Shown in pieces: positions 1 to 7,982 of a DNA stretch of 56,703 nt (position 1 is the stretch's first letter; the number at the start of each line of letters is the position of its first letter). Below the pieces are notes generated by a model. That model did not search any database. It was given only the letters and a program-made list of their open reading frames with translations, and was not told the origin of the DNA. Source of the DNA: Marinilabilia salmonicolor JCM 21150 (GTDB lineage: Bacteria > Bacteroidota > Bacteroidia > Bacteroidales > Marinilabiliaceae); assembly GCF_000259075.1 (NCBI RefSeq), contig NZ_AJKI01000067.1:1-56703 (forward strand), given 5' to 3'. A program made the position numbers and the translations under genes.

Positions 1-56
1 ATGAATGCCTTAAATATCAAGGAGTTTAATGATTGTATAAATATTTTGTCATGTAC

Positions 57-1127
57 TTAGAAATTTTGTACACCATAATATCCATCATAAGTAATGGTTG
101 GTTTAGACTCAAATTTTCCGGATTTAGTTGTAACCAAAACAACCCCATTGGCAGAACGTGACCCGTAAATGGCAGCCGAAGCAGCATCTTTCAATACATC
201 AATTGACTCAATATCAGAAGGATTGAGAAAATCAATATCCCCGACAGGTATTCCATCAACTATAAATAAAGGAGAAGCATCTCCTGTGGTACCTAATCCC
301 CGAATATTAATTCTGTAGCCAGAGCCCGGCTGACCCGAAGTTTTAACAATCTGCATCCCTGCAGTGTTTGATTTGAGGGCATCTATTGCAGAAACTGTAT
401 TCTGTCGAGTCAGTTCTTCTGTATTAACCTGGGAGGTTGCTCCGGTAATTAATTTCTTTTTCTGAGTTCCGTAACCTACAACTACCACTTCATCCAAACC
501 CATAATTTCTTCTTCCATGGTTACTTCCAACCTAGTCTGGTTGCCCAACACAACTTCCTGGCTTTTCATTCCAATAAATGAGAAAACAAGAACGTCTGAA
601 TCGACAGGAATGGAAAGTTCAAAAACCCCGGACATATCGGTAATGGTACCAGTTGTAGAACCCTTTACGGTAACGGTTACTCCTGGAATGGACTCTCCTT
701 CAGCATCAACTACAACCCCACTTATGACTTTCTGCTTATCGTCTTGAATCCCGGGCAGTTGAGTCGATTTAACAGGGCTTATAGCTATATACTTATCAAA
801 AACTTTATAAGAAAGATCAACTTCAGATAAAACGATGTTCAATATCTGGAAAATGGTACCTCTTTCAACATTTATATCAAAAGTCTTGTCAAACGTCAAA
901 TCTTCACTCCTATAAAAGAAATGAAAATCACTCTCATTCTCTATTTTCTTAAAGATGGTCTCTAATGAAGAATCTTCAATTTTCAGGGATAACTTCTTCT
1001 CCTGACCATAAATTGAACTAGCAAACACCTGGGTAACGCCAATAATCATCAGTATAACAACAACTTTCATAATCTTAAATAACCTTTGTAACTCAAAACA
1101 GTTACTACAATTCTCTGTTTTTTTCAT
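57..1127 (-). pseudogene. SusC/RagA TonB-dependent receptor, N-terminal fragment with STN domain
   Basis: This is the first third of a SusC-type outer-membrane transporter. Residues 1-37 are an export signal. Residues about 45-115 are an STN domain, which contacts the anti-sigma factor in transducing receptors. Residues about 133-210 are a carboxypeptidase-regulatory-like beta domain, followed by the GYGTQKKK linker and a TonB plug (GLGTTGDASPLFIVDGIPVG, then DVLKDAASAAIYGSRSANG). The frame stops at 356 residues, right after the plug, where full receptors have about 1000-1100 residues. The whole beta-barrel is missing, so I call it broken. It follows sigma and FecR genes on the same strand, the usual layout of a sigma-regulated PUL. 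An insertion just left of the stop is the likely cause, but only 56 bases remain to judge. Confidence 0.8.
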
Positions 1128-1204
1128 ACATTTGTAATGTTTTGGATTAATGCAATTCGTTTGCTGATGTAAAATTCAAAATGCAAGAAACTCATTGTTT
1201 CGTG

Positions 1205-1242
1205 AGGGAGTTGGGAAATACTGGTACTATTTTCCACTCCCT
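1205..1242. other. Inverted repeat between fecR-like gene and SusC fragment
   Basis: Arms 1205-1219 and 1229-1242 pair imperfectly (AGGGAGTTGGGAAAT against ATTTTCCACTCCCT). A T-run follows on the plus strand only, where no gene ends. On the minus transcript it would be a leader hairpin ahead of the receptor gene. Function unknown. Confidence 0.4.
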
Positions 1243-1272
1243 TTTTAAATTTTTGTTTTTTACCATAGGCAA

Positions 1273-2241
1273 TTATTTTATGAATACTACACTTGGTTCT
1301 GTATCATTTATTTTCATCGAATAATCGATGTCGGTAGTGTATTTAAGTATTTCAAAAATCTGATCGATGGGCTTGTTTTTTAAAATAGCCCCGGTGTATC
1401 GGACTTCTTTTAAAGTGGGATCCTGAAATACGATATTAAGATTGAACCAATGCTCCAGTTTTTTAGCAATATCTCGCAATTGCTGGTTTTCGAAATATAT
1501 TATGCCATCTTTCCAGGATGTAAGCATTTTTGTATCAACTTTCTTCTCAATTTTCAATATTTTGCTTTCCCTATCAAATGCTGCATTCTCATTTGGATTT
1601 AAATCTGCCAGAATACCTCCGGCACTGTCTTCAATATTTACTTTTCCTTCAACAAGGGTTACATTGATGGTTTCTGCGCCTTCAAATGCTTCTACATTAA
1701 AGCTAGTACCCAACACATTGACATTAAGGTGAGAAGTAGAAACAATAAATGGTTTTTTTTCATTTTTCTGAACCTTAAAATAAGCTTCTCCCTCAAGTTC
1801 AACTCTGCGATTCCTATTGTCAAAAGCGGTAGGATATTTCAACTTTGACCCCGAGTTTAACCATACATGAGTGTGGTCACTAAGAATCACTTCGGCAGTT
1901 TCTCCATACGGAACTACAATTTCATTAAGGGATGAGGCATTTGAAGGAATATTGAGCCAATACAAAAAAAATGATGCCCCACCGGCCATAAATGCAAGAA
2001 TAATTAAGGCCGCATACCTAACAAAAGTCGAAAGAATAAAACGCCTTGTGTGTTTATTTCTATTCTGGATTTGGAGAATCGTGTTAAAATTTTTGAAACC
2101 CAAATACGACCAAGTATTTTTGAGACGGTTGTATTCTTCACGGTTTTTCTCATCCAATTCAATCCAATTAATCACTTCCTCAATCTCCCCACTGTCTGTA
2201 AGTGAGTTATCAACAAATTTCTGTAGTTTTTCTCGATCCAT
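1273..2241 (-). CDS. FecR-family anti-sigma factor
   Basis: An inner-membrane anti-sigma factor of 322 residues. Residues 1-70 are the cytoplasmic sigma-binding part. One membrane helix lies at about 74-95. The periplasmic FecR domain is at about 108-205 (IVVPYGETAEVILSDHT, then LNVNVLGTSFNVEAF). A C-terminal DUF4974-type domain is at about 250-320 (YFENQQLRDIAKKLEHWF). In this family the periplasmic part senses a substrate-loaded STN receptor and releases the ECF sigma factor. It lies between the sigma gene upstream and the STN receptor fragment downstream, on the same strand. Since the receptor barrel is lost, signal input to this protein may also be lost. Confidence 0.9.
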   Translation of the reverse strand: MDREKLQKFVDNSLTDSGEIEEVINWIELDEKNREEYNRLKNTWSYLGFKNFNTILQIQNRNKHTRRFILSTFVRYAALIILAFMAGGASFFLYWLNIPSNASSLNEIVVPYGETAEVILSDHTHVWLNSGSKLKYPTAFDNRNRRVELEGEAYFKVQKNEKKPFIVSTSHLNVNVLGTSFNVEAFEGAETINVTLVEGKVNIEDSAGGILADLNPNENAAFDRESKILKIEKKVDTKMLTSWKDGIIYFENQQLRDIAKKLEHWFNLNIVFQDPTLKEVRYTGAILKNKPIDQIFEILKYTTDIDYSMKINDTEPSVVFIK

Positions 2242-2383
2242 TTACTATCCGGTTTTATATAGTAGTACGCTGGGAAAAGAAATACCCTATGATTTTTTTA
2301 CCTTTTTTTTTAAAAAAAACACCACTTCAAGAAGAAAACAAGAAAAAAAATGAATTCATAAAATATAAATCCAACCACCAACA

Positions 2384-2444
2384 AGCTAATCAAATTAGCA
2401 TAATCCAACACATTAACCCACGATAAGGAAAGCTAATCTAATTA
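2384..2444. repeat. Direct and inverted repeats in sigma-fecR gap
   Basis: AAGCTAATCAAATTA (2384-2398) and AAGCTAATCTAATTA (2430-2444) are near-identical 15-mers 46 bp apart. The first contains the perfect palindrome GCTAAT-CAA-ATTAGC (2385-2399). They lie upstream of the anti-sigma gene and could be a binding site, but no promoter match fixes this. Confidence 0.35.
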
Positions 2445-2475
2445 AAAAGTCCGGTAAAACACCACAAAAACACTC

Positions 2476-2501
2476 GTCATACAACATATCTGTTGTATGA
2501 C
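2476..2501 (-). terminator. Hairpin after the sigma gene
   Basis: A perfect 11-bp stem (GTCATACAACA / TGTTGTATGAC) with a 4-nt loop starts 5 bp past the sigma stop codon. On the minus strand it is followed by GAGTGTTTTTG, so the T-run is delayed. It may be a partial terminator between sigma and anti-sigma genes. Confidence 0.5.
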
Positions 2502-2505
2502 ACAT

Positions 2506-3096
2506 TTATTGAAGCCAAAAAAAAACTAAGAGTGAAAGATAACCTTTCAGAGCTTCTCTAAATATTTTTAAGCATTTGGAAATGTGTGCCTCCACAGTTT
2601 TGAGTGAGACATCCAACTCGACAGCAATTTCTTTGTTCTTCTTATTCTCAAAGCGGCTAAGTTCAAATATTCTTCTGCTGTGAGAAGGTAAAGATTTTAA
2701 AGTAGCCTGAATGATTCCACTTATCTCATCAAAAATCATCGGAGAGGTATCAAGTTCATTCAACGAATTCTGATTAACACAAAGTTCACGGTATTTAAGA
2801 TAATCTGAATGCTTCCTAACCACCTTCAAATGATCCATTTTTTTCAGACAAAGATTCTTCGCAATGGAGTAAAGCCAGGCAGATAAATTCTCAATGTTTT
2901 CAAGTTTTTCTTTTTTTTCCCATACTACTGAAAACAAATCCTGCACTACATCTTTCGAGGCCTCATTGTTGTTAAGATAATGTAGTGAAAAATAATACAG
3001 GCGCTCATAATAGGACGAAAACAGCAAACCGAAGGCCCTCTCATCACCACAGCTTAATCTTTTCAACAGCTCTTTTTCGCTAAACATATACATCAA
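2506..3096 (-). CDS. ECF RNA polymerase sigma factor (Bacteroidota expansion family)
   Basis: A sigma-70 family protein of 196 residues. Region 2 covers about residues 20-90 (GDERAFGLLFSSYYERLYYF, then KDVVQDLFSVVWEKK). Region 4 covers about 125-180 (LKSLPSHSRRIFELSRFE, then IAVELDVSLKTVEAHISKCL, a helix-turn-helix). The coding start could also be the Met at 3087, three residues in. With the downstream FecR protein and STN receptor it forms the usual cell-surface signalling set that turns on one PUL. Its target would be the truncated PUL at the left edge. Nothing links it to the peptidoglycan genes to the right, which seem to use the GntR regulator. Confidence 0.9.
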   Translation of the reverse strand: MMYMFSEKELLKRLSCGDERAFGLLFSSYYERLYYFSLHYLNNNEASKDVVQDLFSVVWEKKEKLENIENLSAWLYSIAKNLCLKKMDHLKVVRKHSDYLKYRELCVNQNSLNELDTSPMIFDEISGIIQATLKSLPSHSRRIFELSRFENKKNKEIAVELDVSLKTVEAHISKCLKIFREALKGYLSLLVFFWLQ

Positions 3097-3161
3097 ACAA
3101 GCTTAAAACTCTCAAACATTCAAGTTCTATCAAAAATTTTAAATCCCATCTTAGAACACCT

Positions 3162-6017
3162 CTAGTCCAAAAATCCTTTTTTATAAATCTGTGTCGCCTC
3201 ATCCACCAAATAAACAATCGATTTATAGGAAATTCCGCTGTGCAGGGATAAACCTATTTCACAGGTACGACTGGTGCTGTATCCACACTCCACATCATCG
3301 GGCAGTTGACGCCTCAGAGGTTTAAGCGCTGATGCATTCAGTTCGGGATGTGTAAACCCACGATCGCCCGCCCAACCACAACAACCAACTTCATCCGGAA
3401 CAATCACCTCTTCTGCACACATCTGTGCTACCTGAAGCAATTTACTTTCCAACCCCATTTTTGTACTACTGCAGGTAGTGTGTATGGCAATTTTTTTATT
3501 TAGTTTTTTAAAATGAAGCCTGTCCGGAAAGTATTTCAAGATAAACTCCACCGGTTCATAAAGATCCAACTCGGAAGAAAGCGTCTCCTTCATCCTCAAT
3601 AAACAGGGACTCATATCGCAATAAACCGGATATTTCCCGTTTTGGGAAGCTTTAAGCAATGCCTGGTCAAGTTCTCTGGCTTTTCGCAATCCCTGTTCTT
3701 TAAAACCTTTACTATCGAAAGCCATTCCGCAGCAAAGATTCTTCAAACCCTCAGGAAAAACTACATTAAACCCGGCTTTCTCCAGTAATTGACGAGTCTT
3801 CTCCACCACCGTCATCTCTTTGCCATAATCGACCGACTTACCCATGGTACGATTGATACAGGTGGGAAAATAAACCACTGTATCCTCCGTTAAGTCATGC
3901 CCATTAGACTCATAGACTGAAAAAGAGGGTCCTCCATGGGGCATATGCGGGTTCCATAAAGGAATGCGATGCCCCGACACTTTAAACAAAAAACTGGAGA
4001 CACCAGACATAACCTTAGTCCCCAAAACCCTATGAGCACCACCAACAACTCCCAGAACAAATCTTCCTGACAAAGTAACCGAACTCATATGATTTGCAAT
4101 CCAGGAGGCAACCTTGTTGCCCGTAGAAGAATTGCCATCAAACCGGAGATCTTTAATTAATTTCCCGGTGTTTATATCCACAGGACATGCCAACTCACAA
4201 AGGCCATCGGTAGCACACGTGGCATCGCCATCGTAGTTGTATCTCTTTTTAAGCTCCGAAAGTCTGTCTTTGTCCTTGCCCTCCAAGGACAATCGATGCA
4301 TTTCGCGATAGGCCACAATGCGTTGTCTGGGCGTAAGTGTGATCCCACGGGAGGGACAATTGATTTCACAAAATCCACACTCTATGCAATTGTCTATTAA
4401 ATCATGAGCAACAGGAAGAGGTTTCAGATTTTTTAGATGAATCTCCGGATCGTCATTTATTATGACTCCGGGATTAAGTATTCCACGAGGATCAACCACT
4501 TCCTTAATCTTTTTCATCAGATCATAAATGTCCTCCCCCCATTCCTCTCTTACAAAAGGAGCCATATTACGTCCGGTACCGTGCTCGGCTTTCAAACTTC
4601 CGTCATATTTGTGAACCACCAACTTCACCAAAGCCTCCATAAATTGGCGGTACCTTTCCACACCAGACCGGTTGTTAAAATCGGGCATCATGACAAAATG
4701 GATATTGCCATCCAACAAATGCCCCCAAATCACATACCCCTCATACCCGAACTCTTCTATAAGTTTTTTAAGATCTACCAAAGCATCCCCCAGAACATCA
4801 GCCCTGAAAGCCAAATCTTCAATAATACAGGCCGTACCTTTGGGACGGGACGCCGCGGCAGAAGTAAAAAGCCCCTTGCGAACTTTCCAGAGCCTGTTAT
4901 ACTCATCCTTATCAGTAGTAAATTCCACCGGGTAAACCGTATCAAAAAAGCTCAGTGCCTTTTCAATTTCCTTCATCCGGATGTTTAGCAAATCCTCCTC
5001 TTCCGCAGATGTTTCAACCAACAAGGCAACAACCTCTTCATCCAGCGTTTTGAGCACCGGAGGCATCCCAGACTTATTTTCAACAGAGCGCAAAGCATTA
5101 CGATCCATCAGTTCGGCAGCACTTACACTACAGCCCCGCAATGGCAGAATAGCCTCACAAGCCGATTTGATATTTTTAAAAAACACCATGGAAGTAGCTT
5201 TTAAGCCATATTCTCTGACTGTTTTAAAGCTTACTTCAGAAATAAAGCCCAAAGTCCCCTCCGACCCAACCATCAGATGCTGAAGAACATCAATGGGATC
5301 TTCAAAGTCAATGAGTGAATTAACGCCATATCCACAAGTATTTTTTAATTCAAACTTATGCTGGATTTTCTGCCTGACTGCTTCATTTGATTTAGCAGAT
5401 TTACTAAGAGCCGTTAACTGACTCAACATGTCGGAGTGAGTTTCTTCGAAGCATCTCCGCGATTCAAGATCACCGGTATCAAGCACTGTGCCATCAGCCA
5501 AAACCATACGCATGCTTTCAACCGTATTATAACTATTGTACCGTATTCCATAACTGGCTCCACTGGCATTATTGGAAACAATACCCCCGATGCGGGCCGA
5601 ATTGATTGAAGCCGGACTTGGCCCCAGCTTATGGCCATAGGGTGCTAAACGAGCATTTGCAAGCCCTCCGGAAATTCCGCTTTGAAAACTGGCATATTTT
5701 CCGTCCGGGGAAATTTTAAAATCCGAAAAGCCGTCACCAGTATCAATAAGTACTGAGTTGGTTATGGTTTGTCCACTTAAACTGGTGCCCCCTGATTTAA
5801 AGGTGACGGGGATATTATACAGAGAACAAAGTTGAAGTACGCCCACCATCTCATATTCTGATTCAACTTTTATTACCATATCCGGAATCAGCCTGTAGAA
5901 GCCGGCATCGGTCCCTTTGGTAAGGGTATATAAAGCGTCGGTATAGACTCTGGATGCCGGTAGAATACCGTTTAACTGTTGCCGGAACCTCTGCAAAGTA
6001 GTCTTATTATTTCCCAT
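3162..6017 (-). CDS. FAD/Fe-S D-lactate dehydrogenase (Dld-II/GlcD-GlpC type fusion)
   Basis: A 951-residue flavin oxidoreductase that probably oxidises D-lactate to pyruvate at the inner face of the membrane and passes electrons to quinone. The FAD-binding PCMH domain is at about 40-230 (TFKSGGTSLSGQ, then GGIVSNNASGASYG). The FAD-oxidase C domain is at about 240-530 (HLLDGNIHFVMMPD, EHGTGRNMAPF). Two 4Fe-4S motifs lie at about 541 (CIECGFCEINCP) and 600 (CATDGLCELACP). Two CCG motifs lie at about 762 and 881. This layout matches Shewanella Dld-II; E. coli YdiJ, a 2-hydroxyglutarate enzyme, is the main alternative. MurQ in this window makes D-lactate from MurNAc-6-P, which favours D-lactate. 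The gene has its own promoter with an operator-like site (6162-6190), behind a terminator that closes the SusD gene upstream. Confidence 0.85.
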   Translation of the reverse strand: MGNNKTTLQRFRQQLNGILPASRVYTDALYTLTKGTDAGFYRLIPDMVIKVESEYEMVGVLQLCSLYNIPVTFKSGGTSLSGQTITNSVLIDTGDGFSDFKISPDGKYASFQSGISGGLANARLAPYGHKLGPSPASINSARIGGIVSNNASGASYGIRYNSYNTVESMRMVLADGTVLDTGDLESRRCFEETHSDMLSQLTALSKSAKSNEAVRQKIQHKFELKNTCGYGVNSLIDFEDPIDVLQHLMVGSEGTLGFISEVSFKTVREYGLKATSMVFFKNIKSACEAILPLRGCSVSAAELMDRNALRSVENKSGMPPVLKTLDEEVVALLVETSAEEEDLLNIRMKEIEKALSFFDTVYPVEFTTDKDEYNRLWKVRKGLFTSAAASRPKGTACIIEDLAFRADVLGDALVDLKKLIEEFGYEGYVIWGHLLDGNIHFVMMPDFNNRSGVERYRQFMEALVKLVVHKYDGSLKAEHGTGRNMAPFVREEWGEDIYDLMKKIKEVVDPRGILNPGVIINDDPEIHLKNLKPLPVAHDLIDNCIECGFCEINCPSRGITLTPRQRIVAYREMHRLSLEGKDKDRLSELKKRYNYDGDATCATDGLCELACPVDINTGKLIKDLRFDGNSSTGNKVASWIANHMSSVTLSGRFVLGVVGGAHRVLGTKVMSGVSSFLFKVSGHRIPLWNPHMPHGGPSFSVYESNGHDLTEDTVVYFPTCINRTMGKSVDYGKEMTVVEKTRQLLEKAGFNVVFPEGLKNLCCGMAFDSKGFKEQGLRKARELDQALLKASQNGKYPVYCDMSPCLLRMKETLSSELDLYEPVEFILKYFPDRLHFKKLNKKIAIHTTCSSTKMGLESKLLQVAQMCAEEVIVPDEVGCCGWAGDRGFTHPELNASALKPLRRQLPDDVECGYSTSRTCEIGLSLHSGISYKSIVYLVDEATQIYKKGFLD

Positions 6018-6161
6018 ATATTCAAATAGTTAACTAATGCCTTACAGCAAACACATTATTGTTCGAGCTTATTTTGGCCACAAAACAAGGCAGTCAAAAC
6101 CCCGAAAGAATTACTTTCAATAAATCATTATTGGATTGTCACTAAAAGTTAATCACTTGAA

Positions 6162-6190
6162 CAAAGTTATAATACTTATTATATATTACA
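6162..6190 (-). promoter_or_regulatory. Promoter with overlapping GntR-type operator for the D-lactate dehydrogenase
   Basis: On the minus strand TAACTTTG (6162-6169) matches the -7 box TAnnTTTG. TGTAATATA (6182-6190) is one base off the operator core TGTAATACA and lies where the -33 box should be. A repressor bound there would block the polymerase. Confidence 0.5.
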
Positions 6191-6220
6191 TCTGTATAAG
6201 TTTGTTTTTTTGACCTTAAA

Positions 6221-6251
6221 GAAAAAAGAGCTGCCTTAAAAAGACAGCTCT
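6221..6251 (-). terminator. Rho-independent terminator after SusD 1
   Basis: Minus strand: stem AGAGCTG / CAGCTCT, loop of 11 nt, then a T-rich run. It lies 25 bp past the SusD stop and separates the SusC/D operon from the dehydrogenase gene. Confidence 0.8.
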
Positions 6252-6275
6252 CTGTAATCAAACCTTGTTTCAAAC

Positions 6276-7961
6276 TTACTCAGCCCACCATAGCTTGGTG
6301 TCTTGTACATCCGGTCCCTGTCGACCAATAGCAACCTCCAGATTGTCTAAATTTCGGGAATACGCATTGGTTCCGTATCGCATACGCTGCGGGTAATGTC
6401 CCGAGATATCCCCAAAACCAAATATATCGGAATCTGAGACTCCGTCAGCCAAACTGGCAGGATAGCCCAAATCTCTGACCACTGCCCAGGCATGGAAGCC
6501 TTCGGTATAGTAAGCCAGCCATCGTTGAATCGCTATTTTCTCCAGATCATTGGTCCCATCCAGGGTTGCCATGGATGAATTGGCCATGAAATCATCAATC
6601 TCAGCAGGATCAACACCCCACAAAAGCATGGCCTGGCGCAGTCCCATCTGGTAGTGAGCATTGGCATCACCAGAGCCCACTCCACGAACAATAGCTTCTG
6701 CCTGAAGAAGATGAGATTCTGCCGTTGTGACAACAATCTCAGGCGCAATTGGCTCTTCTTCGCCTTTATTTTGAATAATATATTGGGCAGGTTTACTAAA
6801 TAAATCATACCGGGCATAGTTGCCCATTTCTCCCCTCAATCGCACAGGCTGCCCAACATAAAAAGTATCAGGATCCATCGAAATTACCGATTCTCCGTTT
6901 TCATTGCTGGCTTCGGTATAAACGGCTCCGGCAGCATCAAGAGCTGATAAAATAAAGTTTTTCCGCTTCAAATACAAAGCTTCGTCGTCACTATCTGGCC
7001 AAGGAATGGTTATTTCGCCCCCAACCGCCGGTTGGGCATATTTCGACAGCCTGGGGTCATCATAGTTCTGCAAATAATTTATCACTTCCTGGCTAACTGT
7101 CCAATCCGACCCTGCACCGAAATTATACCAAACATCTCCATAGGCAGCACTGTTCCACTGACTTATTTCAATATCCTTTGACATAAGCGCATTGTCCCCT
7201 TCATCAGCAAGCAAAGGGGCAGATAATGCTTCATTAATTGCAGGTTGAGCAAAGTCAGCACCGGGAGCGCCAAGTGCCTTAAGCGCAATACGTAGTTTAA
7301 TAGTATTGGCCAGACTTTTCCATTTTTGCAGGTCACCACCATAAAACAAATCATTCTCGCCCAGATCTTCATCGGTCTCCCCCGTACTTGTTGCATCACC
7401 AATAGCATTCATCGCAGCATCCAGGTCATTGATTATTCCCTGATAGATGGCCTGATGTGTGTCAAATTTTGGCAATAGAATATCCAATTGCCCCGTTTCG
7501 GAATAGGGAATTTCTCCAAAAGTATCGGAAAAATATTCATAGAAAAGACTTTTTAAAACCAAAGCCGTAGCATGCGCCAATGGGTTTTCACGATCGCCTC
7601 CGTCACCTGTTACCTGAAGAAAAGTAACAATAGTTCCGGTATAACCCTCGAAATAATCCCAGGCTGCATCGGTATATCCTCCACTGTAGCTATAACCCAA
7701 CTCACCGGACCACCATGAAGAGGAGTGTCCAAAACAAAAATGACCTGCATATCTGTCGGCATGAATCAAGTGCGCTCTCCAGTAGGGGTACCGATCCGGA
7801 GCCATCAACTTAACCTGACTCTTGGTAATAAAATACCGGGCTGAGATATCATCTCCACTAATGGCAGATGGATTTTGGTTAATTTCAGTAAAATCATCTG
7901 TACACCGAGGAAGTGTTACACAGGCCAAAATCCCGATTAATATGAACTTATATATTTTCAT
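6276..7961 (-). CDS. SusD/RagB-family surface lipoprotein (pair 1)
   Basis: A 561-residue SusD-like protein that would cap the neighbouring SusC barrel and bind its substrate at the cell surface. The leader ends at Cys20. The mature start CTDDFTEINQNPS is typical of the SusD-like-2 group, though Arg before the Cys is an unusual lipobox. The body holds the helical repeats of the family (ATALVLKSLFYEYFSDTFGEIP near 150; QRWLAYYTEGFHAW near 500). It starts 21 bp after the SusC gene, clearly one operon, and is closed by a terminator. It lies next to the peptidoglycan enzymes, so a muropeptide or glycan fragment is the likely ligand. That is inference from position only. Confidence 0.9.
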   Translation of the reverse strand: MKIYKFILIGILACVTLPRCTDDFTEINQNPSAISGDDISARYFITKSQVKLMAPDRYPYWRAHLIHADRYAGHFCFGHSSSWWSGELGYSYSGGYTDAAWDYFEGYTGTIVTFLQVTGDGGDRENPLAHATALVLKSLFYEYFSDTFGEIPYSETGQLDILLPKFDTHQAIYQGIINDLDAAMNAIGDATSTGETDEDLGENDLFYGGDLQKWKSLANTIKLRIALKALGAPGADFAQPAINEALSAPLLADEGDNALMSKDIEISQWNSAAYGDVWYNFGAGSDWTVSQEVINYLQNYDDPRLSKYAQPAVGGEITIPWPDSDDEALYLKRKNFILSALDAAGAVYTEASNENGESVISMDPDTFYVGQPVRLRGEMGNYARYDLFSKPAQYIIQNKGEEEPIAPEIVVTTAESHLLQAEAIVRGVGSGDANAHYQMGLRQAMLLWGVDPAEIDDFMANSSMATLDGTNDLEKIAIQRWLAYYTEGFHAWAVVRDLGYPASLADGVSDSDIFGFGDISGHYPQRMRYGTNAYSRNLDNLEVAIGRQGPDVQDTKLWWAE

Positions 7962-7982
7962 AATTAATTATTTTAAGCACGA

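Noticed and set aside
1-60. A 19-codon plus-strand frame from the first base to a TAG at 58-60
   Set aside because: It may be the end of a gene lying to the left, possibly on an inserted element, but the frame is too short and shows no family feature.
4437-4988. A 183-codon frame opposite the D-lactate dehydrogenase
   Set aside because: It lies fully antisense inside a gene with clear motifs and has no domain, signal or promoter of its own.
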